Positions 43,941 to 54,716 of a stretch of 64,000 nucleotides of DNA are shown here, one piece after another. A program made the translations under genes and the position numbers. The notes beneath the pieces are model-generated. The model saw only the letters and a list, made by a program, of their open reading frames with translations. It did no database searches and had not been told where the DNA came from. Origin of the DNA: Pyxicephalus adspersus (Eukaryota > Chordata > Amphibia > Anura > Pyxicephalidae); NCBI RefSeq assembly GCF_032062135.1, contig NC_092869.1:46347522-46411521 (forward strand), in the 5' to 3' direction. Position 1 is the stretch's first letter, and the number at the start of each line of letters is the position of its first letter.

Positions 43941-44762
43941 TCCAAACCGTTTATTCTGGGGTTTTCTAGGTGCCTTATAACAAAGTATATAGGGGGTAAA
44001 TGTATCAAAGTACTTCAGTAAAATACAGAGCTTATTTGTACATACACTATAATTTTATCAGAGAATTTTCAAAATTCCATACAAGTTAAAGCTTTAGGTC
44101 CTTAACGCGTTTCACCCGAAGGCTTCCTCGGAAGGACGCAACATATCATCTGTTTACAAGTCCTTATAATGTATACATATATAAGAGAGCAAGAGAACAA
44201 AAAAAATACACAACAACACAAAAAAAAAAACTAGTAGAAAGAGAAATTGTCCCTAGAATCTTCAAAATGCCATTTTATAATGAATTGTTTCTTCCATTTA
44301 AATTAGATACTTATATCTCATATATCTCACATATCTCATAATCAATCTTTTGTAAACTCTGTTTTAATAAACATTCAATCACCTCTCCATTTTTAGCTAT
44401 TTGAAAAGGGGTGTGAGCCCAGTGACCCAATTTATTATACACCTGCCACCAACTTCAATGCTTCAACATCAATGGGTTAACACCTCAGTGGTTAAAAAGA
44501 ACAAAGTAAAGAGAAAAATGAACTTTATCCTTCAGCCTTCGTGTGAAACGCATTAAGGACTCAAAGCTTTAACTTGTATGGAATTGACTGGTTATGAGAT
44601 AATTCTCTGATAAAATTAAAATGTATGTACAAATAAACTTTGTATTTTACTGAAATTGTTTTTTAAAAGATTTTTAAAATAAATAAATTGTGTGATTACT
44701 TTTAACCCTGTATACTGTGTTAATAAGGCACCTGGAAAATCCCAGATTATAAAAGGTTTGGA
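43941..44762. repeat. Large inverted-repeat element, ~200-bp arms, hammerhead-like motif in each arm
   Basis: The arms 43941-44140 and 44527-44762 are reverse complements through ordered blocks: motif, AAAGCTTTAACTTGTATGGA, AATTCTCTGATAAAATT, TGTATGTACAAATAA, TGTATTTTACTGAA, then ATAAGGCACCT.GAAAA.CCC and AAACGGTTTGGA-like ends. The unpaired centre (44141-44526) is AT-rich and without coding. Each motif reads outward and is followed after about 90 bases by an AATAAACTTTG signal resembling a poly(A) signal. No target-site duplication is seen. Confidence 0.85.
44104..44131 (-). other. Hammerhead-like core motif (left arm), best stem II with UUCG-type loop
   Basis: On the minus strand: CCGAGGA-A, stem II GCC-TTCG-GGT (3 bp with a wobble, UUCG loop), GAA, ACGCGT, T. 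Compared with a hammerhead core the only change in the conserved bases is U to C in the first box, plus the extra A after the box that all family members share. The partner in the right arm (44535-44556, plus) keeps GCC-TTCG and GAAACGC but has lost the first box and stem III symmetry. Confidence 0.45.
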
Positions 44763-46417
44763 TATGTTAAAAAAATTAGATTAACATATAATTACATTCA
44801 GGGAACTATGGGGAACAAGTTTGGGGGAGCATAAAACAGTCCAATAATTCACTTATGTAATGAAGTTATTTATCAGAAAAGGTACCGTTATTTCTTGCTC
44901 ATTAGGTAACGAGGGATAATGGGGATTCAGTTGAGCATTTTCTGGGTTTTTTATCCCTTTATTGCTGGCCCTGCAATGTGAGGACTGCTCATCAACTTTT
45001 ACCACTCTGCCCGCAGATTGTCTTTTCACCTGCAGCATCCCCAGCCTCCATTAATATTGTGTAGTTTCTGTAGTTTGCATCCCTTGCACAGACACTGAGG
45101 TTGTGCACTACACAATTGCAGAGTTTCTGCTTGAACCAATGTGCTGTCCTGGCTGCTCGCCTTATGTAAACCTCACCAGTTCCAGGATTTAGTTGCTGGA
45201 CCTTCAGGTTGGTATTTTCTACTTGTCCAGTGTTGTTCTGCCTGTTCATTTCTTAGATACTAACCCCTGCTTGATTCTCACTCTCACCTTCCCCATTGTT
45301 CTGACCCCGGCTACAATAATTGCCTGCTGCCTGCCCCAAATTTGGTCTGTCCTGATCATAAATATTGCCTGCTACCTGCCTGACCCTGTTACCTGATCTC
45401 TGGCTGTCCTTATACCGAAGCTCTCTGTGGCAAAGTAGACCACTAGGGTCACCAGCTCGTCACCCCATTTTAGTGTGCTCTGCTCGGGACCAGGAGACAC
45501 TTCAAAGATAATCCAGGGAATGTGGGACTAAAGTGAACCTAAACTAAAAACAAAAAGTCATCAGGAAGTAAAGCTAACTTATAAAAGAGACATACAATGC
45601 CATTTTTGTCGAAACAATATAGCCTTGACTTCTGGTAGCTTTTTGTTTTAGCTCTAGATTGCATGCCCCATGCAGCAGTGCCACGCACTAAGCCAGACAT
45701 GCAGGAGATACATCATCGGTGGCCATCCAGATAAACTCCATCCAGCCTAAGGTTGGCACTGGAGATGCAGGAAAGATGGCGACTTCCTAGGATGTGGAAT
45801 TGATAGGATCCAGGACCTGCACACAGGTAAGCATGTGCCAAAATCAACAAGTATGTCTGCATGTTTGCTGATTATGGCAGAAGCTCACAACCCACCAACT
45901 AGCACAGCTTTAAAAGAATGGACCTCACTACTTTACCAGCTGGGAGCTCTTGATTTGCTTGTAAAGAAGAACCCTTGATCCTGTGTGGAAGCAATGGCCT
46001 GTCTGCAGAGATCAGCAACATCTCCTGCTTAGTTACACCTATGCCATGATCTTTGCTAATTGGAGAGCTCTTGCTCTTACCTAACACAGGTGTTGCACCC
46101 ATGCGTCACAGAGCATGGCGGTTCTCCCTATATTCTTATCCCTGTATTCTCCCTATATTCCTGTTTATGGGTGAAATTATTTAAATAAATCTAGTTTTTG
46201 AAGAAAATTGCTAATTAACACTCCACAATGGAGTGAGCATTATCAATAATAATTGGAGAAGTACTGAATATTACTGTGGAGAACACATATGGGACACCGC
46301 CATCTCTGAATGTTGTGATTTTAATTCTGCCTTTTGGCTGCCTTCATACCAAGGGAATAAGCATACCGGTGATTGTAACAACCTTTGTTCTGATACATCT
46401 ATTAGCTGTACCAATTA
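44763..46417. other. Mostly unique sequence, possible weak copy of the YY1-box MITE at 45530-45830
   Basis: 45000-45480 has imperfect repeats of TGCCTGCTGCCTGCCC-type sequence that I cannot assign. At 45530-45560 AAAGTGAACCTAAACTAAAA plus ACAAAAA resembles the start of the YY1-box MITE, and AAGATGGCGAC at 45773 is a reverse YY1-like core, so an eroded, partly inverted copy is possible. No gene recognised. Confidence 0.3.
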
Positions 46418-46460
46418 CATCCCTGAAGAAGCGGACATAGTCTGCGACACGCGTCAGATG
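46418..46460 (+). other. Best-preserved hammerhead-like core motif
   Basis: In order: stem I 5' strand CATC (46418-46421), C, CTGAAGA (46423-46429), A, stem II GCGGAC-ATA-GTCTGC (46431-46445, 6 bp with one G-T pair), GAC, ACGCGT (46449-46454), C, A, stem I 3' strand GATG (46457-46460). This follows the hammerhead order stem I - CUGANGA - stem II - GAA - stem III - H - stem I. The core difference is GAC in place of GAA, which should abolish cleavage. There is also one extra A before stem II and a C/A mismatch next to the cleavage position. An AATAAAAGATTTATG signal follows at about 46592. Confidence 0.5.
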
Positions 46461-47694
46461 ATCTCAACATATGTAATGTGTACAATGTATCTAGCCCATG
46501 TATGTTAGAATGCCAATTAGACTCTTCCTGAAACTTGGTATAGGGGCAGAGGCATGAATATTTTATCTGGTGCTTTTTAATGAAGTAACAGAAATAAAAG
46601 ATTTATGATAATTTTTATGATACTGCTGTTAAAGTCACATATCTTTTGGCTACTGTATTCTTTAATTTATGTTGGGGATGTTGGCTGGATTACAAGTGTT
46701 AGAAAACCAGACGATATAAATGATAAAAAATATAACACAGAGGTGTGTTGGACCTCTGGGGAGAGACCAAATATTCCACAGAGAGAAAGGATCCTTCCCT
46801 GCAACATGCTGGCAGGTGACAGGTTTTTCTAACCAGGCTGTGGCTGCTTTCTAACAGACTCCTGCAAACTGGGACACTTTCCTCTCTTGTTGATTTCATG
46901 CACATGGAATGTATGATTTCAGCTTGACATTCACTTTAAGCATAAAAATTCACACAGTAATGCTAAGGAAATGAGGAGAAGGATGGGAGGTCGAGTCAGA
47001 ATTCTGACCCCCATTGAATATCACCCTTTCTGATTGCACTGGCCACACATAGTTCAGGCCGGCTCTAGTTGAAGTTAAGTTCTGCGGGTAGATAAAGGAA
47101 ACATTCAGCAACTGGGCAGCGTTTGTAAAGGACAAAGGGTCTTATCAGATACAAAGAATCTCTGAATAGTGTGATCTGGGCTGGCAGATCGCTAACAAAA
47201 GCAAGTGAAGAGACTGGGGCGGTGATGAGACTCCCCATTGTAGCCAAGAAAAAAAGGTGGTAATTATACGGAATAAAAGTTCATCAGTTAGTCAGTGTGA
47301 GGATATTATATTAGAGGAGGATAATGCTGCAGGAAACAGAGAAGTAATGGGACCCCCTGGAAGCCACAAAAGAAGGTGAATCGCCTGGAAGATCGAAGGC
47401 TGACGCTTAAAAGGAGGTGATGAGGTCTGAAGCTTCCATTCATCGCAATGAAGTTGTACTGAAAGTGGCATGAGTGAGGCTGACAAAGGGTCCACTAATT
47501 GGGGAAGGAAGCCATGTCTTCTAAAATAGCGATTATAACAAGCTGAACACTATCCCGATCATGTTTGAAGACAAATATACAAGACAGCTGGCTGCTTTTT
47601 CCTAGGTTCTATCCAGAGAAAAAAGAAATTATGGAAGGGGGATGACCCAGGATGTCTTCCTGCAAGATAGTTTTAACTCTTATTATCAACTAAT
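46461..47694. other. Tail of the motif-bearing element, then unique sequence
   Basis: 46461-46640 is probably the 3' part of the element that carries the motif at 46418 (ending around the AATAAAAGATTTATGATAAT stretch). The rest is unremarkable, with no gene or repeat recognised. Confidence 0.35.
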
Positions 47695-47960
47695 GGTAGA
47701 AGGACGGTTGGCTCAGTGGTTAGCAGTCTGGTTTTTACAGTGCTAGGTCCCAGGTTCAAATCTTGGCTGGGGTTTATATGTTCTTTCTGTGTTGGCGTGG
47801 GTTTCCTCCCACATTCCAAAAACATTCAGTTAGGTGAATTTGTTTCCTCTCAAAATCAATCTTAAACTGTGTTTATGACTATGGTAGGGGCATTAGATTG
47901 TGAGCTCCTTTTGAGGGTCAGTTAGTGACATGACTATGGTCTTTGTAAGTCCACAATATT
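47695..47960 (+). mobile_element. tRNA-derived SINE
   Basis: The 5' part carries RNA polymerase III internal promoter boxes: A-box TGGCTCAGTGG (47709-47719) and B-box GGTTCAAATCT (47753-47763), 34 bases apart as in tRNA-derived SINEs. The body has TTCTTTCTGTGTTGGCGTGG, GTTTCCTCCCACATTCCAAA and the GATTGTGAGCTCCTTTTGAG / GTTAGTGACATGACTATGG 3' part, an arrangement I associate with widespread fish and frog SINEs. The 3' tail has lost any clear LINE-like end. It is old, judging by changes in both boxes. Confidence 0.8.
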
Positions 47961-48879
47961 AAAGGAACATGAAAATTCTAATTGACATTTATTGGTAAAA
48001 GTTGATCCAAAGTATCAATAACAATGAATCAAACTCACTTGCTTGGAGCTTTAGTTTGCTCCATTCTGGGTACTCAGACTGCACCCTTGCTGACCAGAAT
48101 GAGGTATGAAAAGAAGGAATCAGCAACTTTGAGACAGCTCTGGTCCATTGGATGGAAAGATTTGGAACAAGAATCAACAAATGAATCAACTGGTGATCAC
48201 TACTGTTTACCGGCAGAATTTAAATTACCGCCATCGGCAGCAAATTAGAACAAAGTTTATGGGCACAGCCGTGTAAATTCATTTTTGTTATAATACCTTC
48301 GAGTAGATTAAAATGTGAGGAATTTAGAGATGCATGATAACATTTCTTGTTCAAAATGGAAACAGTATACCACAAATGTAATGTCACTGACCAAACTCAC
48401 AGCACATCAATTCACAAAAAGCATTACTATGCTTCAGTCCATAGAAACCTTTTTACATGGCTATAGGTATACAGCTTGTAAAAAGTGGGAAGATATCCAA
48501 ATGAAACCTTCACTGTGCAGTGTTCCCCCAGTTTGCACTAAGCCAACCTCCAGAAGTGAAGTCTCATATAGTCAAAATAATTGTCTTGACAAAGCCTTCT
48601 GTGTTCTTTCTGAGGTCACACAGAGCCAGAACACCACGTTGGCATAATATCATCACTAAGCCGATGGGTCCTAGAAGGATACAGCTACCCTTCACCTACC
48701 ACTCGGTCACCCCTTGCCCATCACGGAGTCTACACCTACCACCAGTTGTACTTCTCCTTCAAGCTGCAGAACCCTTTCCAAATCTTCTTCAAGAAGACCT
48801 CCCTTGTCCATACTGCTCACTTCCATACTCATTGTCATCCTTCTTAAGGGGTATTTAGTGGGTATTAGGGGTATTTAGT
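47961..48879. other. Unique intergenic sequence
   Basis: No gene or repeat recognised. A small direct repeat GGGGTATTTAGTG appears at 48848 and 48868, just before the L1-like insertion. Confidence 0.4.
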
Positions 48880-49485
48880 GAATGGGACGAACACTTCTTA
48901 CACCATAACTTGATATTGGAAAAAGCATATAAGAAATCCATTCTCGGACATCTTTTTGTATCAGCTAATGCATGTATCCCGGTGTTTTGGAAATCTAAGA
49001 CCATACCGACGCTGGGCTTTAGGCTCCATAGGGTGAATGACATTATGATAATGGAGGATCTCACAGCCGGTCTAAGGGGCACTCAAGAAAAATATAATGT
49101 TATGTGGGGTAGCTGGGTGTATTACCGGGGAAACAGCGGAGTTAATGCGCCGCCTAGACCCGTCCCTCCCCACTTAGGTGCTAGGTTTGCCAAAAGTATA
49201 TGTTGGGAGGTATGTTTTTCCAGGTGGGGTGGCATTTTATTTTAACCGATTACCACAGTTCTTGGAGTTCCAAGTGTTGTTTGATGTCAGATTACCTCTT
49301 CTAACCCTTATTTTTCTTATCTCTTAGCCACAGACTTTTGCTCTTCAATGTATATTGCACACTTACCTGTTCCTGTATACCTATAATACTTATACTTACT
49401 TTTGTTATGCCATATGTTGGTTTTTGTATCTGTTAAAAATTAAAAATTTAAATTAGGAATGTTAGAAAAAGAGAATGGGACGAAC
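48880..49485 (+). mobile_element. 5'-truncated L1-like LINE with perfect 13-bp target duplication
   Basis: The insertion 48893-49472 is flanked by GAATGGGACGAAC on both sides (48880-48892 and 49473-49485). The 5' part encodes, in the frame of 48910-49245, a peptide with SANACIPVFWKSKTIPTLG and EKYNVMWGSWVYY, which resembles the C-terminal end of ORF2 in L1/Tx1-type LINEs (a block of the type AK..IPRHWKS..PPT...W and ...IWG.W). A stop at 49245 is followed by about 190 bases of untranslated sequence and an A-rich end (TTAAAAATTAAAAATTTAAA). Clade is by resemblance only. Confidence 0.75.
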
Positions 49486-50660
49486 CATTAGGAATTCAGA
49501 GCACAGTAGATGATACCTATTACCTGCCTTTACCCGCCCTATATTTCCTCCTTAGTATAATCACTGCAGATGGCAACTATGATATGGAGAAACGAATGCA
49601 ATGGAATGGAGGGGCCAATGGAAAGCACAGGACAGCTTGTAACTGCTAAAACTTGGTGTTTGTTTATGTACTACCCATTACACTGTACATGGATTCTATA
49701 TATACACGTATATATATATGGATTATGATGGTTATGCTTTCATATTAATAATGCTCCTTTTTATATAGATAAAGGTCTTGTGGTGTTGGAGGTCAATGAA
49801 GCAGACATTGACTCATGAATTGCCCAATTCATTACCAATTCAGTGGAGAGAAGTTCATCTCCTTGTGACGTGTACAATGGTCGTTGTCACTTCTTGGGGT
49901 TAGATGGAATACAAATTACACTAATAAGAAGACTAACCATTCATATAGCATATCTATCCCCTGGTGATCTTTGACTATGATATTGTTTTTATATGATGTT
50001 AGTACATGTGCCGTTCATTCTTATATAATGAGATTATGATGTACACAGTCCCCATTGGTTTTCTAATTATTAAGATTCAGGAAATAAAGGCTGATTGACT
50101 GCTCGGAGTTCCTATTGAAAATGTTGTTTTATCCTGTGACACCGTGCAAAGGTCAGCACATCAGTAATTTATTACAATAAGTAATTGTGATTCCTTTAAA
50201 AATAAACAGTTCTTAGAGAATCCAAGTGCACAGTAAAAAAATGTCCATCATTACATCTGCTGAGAGTTCCCAAGATCTTTCTTGTAAATGTTTTCCCATT
50301 CCCAGCGCCGGTGTTGCTCATGAGGATGTAAACTGTGTGTTTTTTGCTCATTCGTCTACAGTTTAAGGAAGCAGAACGAGAAACCTTTTCGGAGAAAATT
50401 ACAGAGTACACGGCTATAAATCCCAGAGAAGCTGCATGGTACAAGATGTAGCTTGCGGTGCCTAGAAGGCCAGGAACTATAATTTCACCTGTGAAGTGTT
50501 CTCTGGCTCTTGAGAAGAGAGCATTGCTGCAAATAAATACCTTATAGATGTGGGGGTGTCTGTGATCGGTGCAACAAAAGTTTAAAATTTTTTTCTTTTG
50601 TAAAGTTTCATTTTGCTTATCAGAAACAAGGCTGACATTTGTTGCATGGTGTACAAAAAT
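49486..50660. other. Unique intergenic sequence
   Basis: A TA-rich run at about 49697-49722 is the only feature. No gene recognised. Confidence 0.4.
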
Positions 50661-51140
50661 ACCATTGTGAAAATGTAAGTGACACAGAGTGCAGGGGTCA
50701 GAAGTACATAATGCAGAGAGCAGAGGTCAGGAGTAAATGACACAAAGAGCAGTGTAGGGATCAGACGTAAGTAATAAAGAGTGCAGGCGCCAGAAGGAAG
50801 TAACACTAAGGGGTTAGGAGTAAATGACACAGAGATCAGGGGTCAGTAGTAAGTAACACAAAGCACAGCTTAAGGGTCAGGCATAAGTAATAAAGATTGC
50901 AGGCGCCAGAAGTAAGTAACACAGAGAGCAGGGGTCAGGAGTAAATGACACAGAGAGCAGGGGTCAGGAGTAACACAGAGAGCAGGGGTCAGGAGTAAAT
51001 GACACAGAGAGCAGGGGTCAGGAGTAGGTAACACAGAGAGCAGGGGTCAGGAGTAAATGACACAAAGCACAGCTTAAGGTTGAGGCGTAAGTAATAAAGA
51101 TTGCAGGTTTTAGAAGTAAACAACACAAAGCACCAGCATC
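50661..51140 (+). repeat. ~29-bp minisatellite (GACACAGAGAGCAGGGGTCA)
   Basis: Units of about 29 bp contain GTAAATGACACAGAGAGCAG plus GGGTCAGGA. The centre (50920-51060) is nearly uniform and the flanks are diverged (AAGTAATAAAGATTGCAGG variants). About 16 units. Confidence 0.85.
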
Positions 51141-52787
51141 AATAGTATGTAATGCACTCCACTAAAATGATGAACTCCAGCCTTTCCTTTCTGCTTACTT
51201 GTAGAGTCCTTTCCCATCAGGAAATCAATTAGTCCCATTTCCCTGCACACCTAATTTGCCACACAGGATGCATTAGAAGCTACAGAAGGTATCTTGATTC
51301 CATTCTATTCCTTGTCTGATAACTAATCATCTAGGCTTAGCATCATGTGTGGGCATTTCTTTTGGCAAGTTGAAGGTAGGAATGCTGACTGTAATTGTAG
51401 AGGGAGAAGACTTGGTCCAAATAGACCTTCAGCCTTATTTTCTACTTCTACCAGGGTGCCACCTGTCTGGGGGAGGCGGACTTGGCTTAATGGAAGCTAA
51501 TACCTCTTCATTGGGCTGCACGTTTCCCCCTGCCTCACTTATTCTCACCACAACCCTAGGCTACTATTGCTAGGGTGAGGGCTTTTCTCCACTGTAGCCG
51601 GCATATGCATGCACGTTCCTTGCCACATTCTGTCCTAGGTCATGTTGGAGGGAGGACAAGTCCCAGCTACCTATGCGGCCAATCACAGGCTCCATCTTTT
51701 CTCTGCGCCACTTGGGGGTACATGGCTCTAACCTTCCCCCTATCAATGCCACTACCACCTGTCCCACCAGAATGTCTGCACAGAAATGATGAAGCTATCA
51801 ATGGCTACATCCAATTCAGGTTTATTTCCAATAAACCCCCACTCAATCCAAAAATAAAATAGAATCAATAAATCATTTTTTGATTTCAGTTTAAAGAAAA
51901 AGCAAAGTAAAGCCTTTCTCTAGCAGCAGCCAAAATGCCATCCTTAAAATATCAGCGCAGCAACAAGTTGTCCATTATTTCAATCGAAAAAAAGAAAAGA
52001 TTATTTTCCTATTTGCCGAAGTAGCATAAACAAGTAAAAAATGTCACATGGTAATTTGTATTGCACCTAATTACAGCTCTGGAATTTCGCTGTTAAAAGT
52101 GGAACATTGCAAAGTGCCGCATCCGTATTATTTATGCAATTAGGTCACTTATTTATGTCTAAGAGACAAATCTGAGGAATGAGGACCCAAGGGATCATTT
52201 TCTAGCATGAAAAAGCTTCTCTGTGGCTTACAATGACCTTCTCTCTTCTTCCTAAGAGGCAATTATTTAAATACTTCACTGAGTCTTGGTGTTCGCAATT
52301 TGTCACATGTAATTGTATATTCAGTGGAGCCGTGTTGGACTCTTGGAAATATTGTTTGACACCAAACTCTGATCCCATTCCTACTACCGTGAGATGTCGG
52401 CACATCATTCAGAAGATTGTTGAGCTCCCAGGTAGCGTACGCCAGCCATACATTTAATTATTTAAGTGATTGAGTAATTTAGCTTCCTGTTCTGTTTTAG
52501 TCAATATTAAATCAAAAAGGTCATTCAGTGTTTGTAGCTCTTTCTAACTATGATAATATTAAAATGTTACCTTTAAATCAACACCCAACTTTCACCATAG
52601 AAGTGAACTTTCATCATGGCCACAATTTGTGCAAAAAGTAAAAGTGTAATGTCTAAAATTGTACAAATAGTCTACAGATATATATAATAAATAGAATACA
52701 TAGTAAACCATCTCTTGATGTATACACTGCCCCTGATTCCCTAATTATTTCCCAGACATGCAGTAAAGAAACTGGCCTCACCCCAGA
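51141..52787. other. Unique sequence, part possibly conserved noncoding
   Basis: 51870-52160 is complex and unrepeated, with TTATTTATGCAATTAG and CACCTAATTACAGC cores of homeodomain/POU type, a candidate enhancer. The remainder is unremarkable. Frames at 51349-51573 and 51575-51862 have no recognised domain. Confidence 0.3.
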
Positions 52788-54248
52788 TGCAATGTTTTCA
52801 CCAAAGCCCAACTCTCTCCTTGACCCCCTCCAGTCTGGTTTTAGAGCTGCCCACTCCACTGAAACATCCCTTACTAAAGTGACCAATGACCTCATCAGAG
52901 CTAAGTCTCAAGGCAACTTTTCCCTCCTCCTTCTCCTTTCCTCTGACACTGTTATCTCCCCCTTCTAATACAAATCATGGCTCCATTGCTATCAGTGACA
53001 CTGCTCTCTCTTGGTTTGCTTCCGTCTGACCGCTCCTTTCATGTTTCTTTCCATGGTAACTCCTCCTCACCCACTCTCCTCCTTGTTGGTGTTCCCCAAG
53101 GGTCAGTCCTTGGACCGGTTCTCTTTTCTCTGTACACCTCCTCTCTCGGTAGTCTCATATCCTCCTTTGGCTTATATCTGTATGCTGATGACACCCAAAT
53201 CTATCTGTCCACCCCTGACCTGTCTCCCTCAGTCCTGGATAAGGTCTCATGCTGCCTGTCAGCCATCTCATCATGGATGTCTCACCGATTCCTGAAACTC
53301 AACCTGGATAAAACAGAACTCATCATCATCCCCCCTCAAATTCCAAATCTCCCCCTGACATATATCTAACTGTTATAACACTGTTATTCGGCCCTCCCCT
53401 CAGGCACGTTGTCTTGGTGTCACCTTTGACTCGGCCCTCTCATTTACCCCCCATATTCAGAACATTTCCAGGTCCTGTCACTTTTATCTATGCAACATCT
53501 CCAAAATCCGCCCCTACCTGTCCCCTGAGACCACCAAACTCCTTGTACATGCTCTTATCATCTCTCGTCTGGACTACTGTAACCTCCTCCTCTCTGGTAT
53601 TCCACTAACCCGATTCTCTCCTCTACAATCTATTATGAATGCTGCAGCCAGACTCATCCATCCTTCGCTCCGCTCCTCTTCCGCTACATCTCTTTGTAGT
53701 TCTCTCCATTGGCTTCCATTTCACCTTAGAATCAAATTCATCTCCTGTGCTTTGCCTTCAAATCCCTACACAGTTATTGTCCCACTTACATCTCTGACAT
53801 GGTTAAAAATACTCCCCCTGCCGCTCTCTCCGCTCCTCCAATGACCTACTAATGACTTCCTCACTCATAACCTCATCACACGCACAGATACAAGACTTCT
53901 CTAGAGCTGCCCCGACTCTCTGGAATGGTCTTCCTCGTCCCATTCGGCTTGCTCCTACTTTCTGCTCATTTAAAAGAGCGCTCAAAACCCATTTTTTCAA
54001 ACTTGCCTACCCGGCTTCTTCTGTCTTTTGAAACCGCCACTACTTCCCACCACTACATATCTCCCCTCCTATTGTGTGTGAAATTCCCCCACCTACTAGA
54101 TTGTAAGCTCTTCGGGGCAGGGTCCTCTCCTCCTGTATCACTGTCTGTATTAGTCTGTCATTTGCAATCCCTATTTAATGTACAGCGCTGCGTAACATGT
54201 TGGCGCTATATAAATCCTGTTTAATAATAATAATAATAATAATAATAA
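52788..54248 (+). mobile_element. L2-like LINE, copy C, longest copy, reverse-transcriptase remnant
   Basis: Starts inside the reverse-transcriptase domain ([20 protein letters not shown] at about 52815), then has a damaged stretch where the block with the first catalytic aspartate should be, and a frame change near 53020. It continues with [11 protein letters not shown] (53085) and the catalytic box [11 protein letters not shown] (53178), then a C-terminal region (ISRLDYCNLLLSGIP, AARLIHPSL, SLHWLPF, RAAPTLWNGLP) in shifted frames, 3' untranslated sequence, and a tail with TGTACAGCGCTGCGTAACAT and an AAT microsatellite (54223-54248). The motif order is that of L2/CR1-group LINEs. It is 5'-truncated and dead. 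Confidence 0.9.
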
Positions 54249-54375
54249 AAGGCATCCAAAACAAACCTTATGAGAAAGTACTGAACCTCAAAAATTAAAA
54301 AAGTGGTCAGATGGCCAAAAGGAGATCCTCCACATTCTAAGTCAGCATCATTCTGGTGTCAAAGGTGTTGAATCC
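54249..54375. other. Short spacer
   Basis: Sequence between the LINE tail and the minisatellite, nothing recognised. Confidence 0.4.
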
Positions 54376-54716
54376 AACCTGTTGGCCAAAAGGCTAGCCC
54401 TGAAAATAGCCTATTGTCGAAAAGCTGTCTCTAATAATGGCCTATTGGCCAAAAGGGCTACACATGGTAATGGCCTATTGGCCATAAGCCGCCCCTGATA
54501 ATGGTCTATTGGACAAGAGTTGACCTATGACCTATGAATGAATGACCTATTGATTCCAAGTACACCCTTAATAATGGCCTATTGGCCAAAAGACCACCCC
54601 TGAAAATTGCCTATTGCCTATTGGCAAAAAGGACTACCTCTGTTATTATCCAATAGCCACCCCTGATAAAAGCCTATTGGCCAATAGGCTGCCCCTGATA
54701 GTGGCCTATTGGCTGT
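54376..54716 (+). repeat. ~30-bp minisatellite (GGCCTATTGGCCAAAAGG)
   Basis: Units share CCTATTGGCCAAAAGG followed by CTACCCCTGATAATGG. About ten or eleven units of 28-36 bp, diverged. Several units contain the palindrome CCTATTGGCCAATAGG or a close variant. Confidence 0.85.

Noticed and set aside
45000..45480. Imperfect TGCCTGCTGCCTGCCC repeats considered as part of an LTR or DNA element
   Set aside because: No terminal repeats, primer-binding site or target duplication could be found, so no assignment was made.
52977..53369. 130-codon frame as a possible active reverse transcriptase gene
   Set aside because: It has the YADD box but the domain is broken upstream (damaged first catalytic block, frame change near 53020) and ends at an early stop at 53367, so it is a dead LINE fragment.
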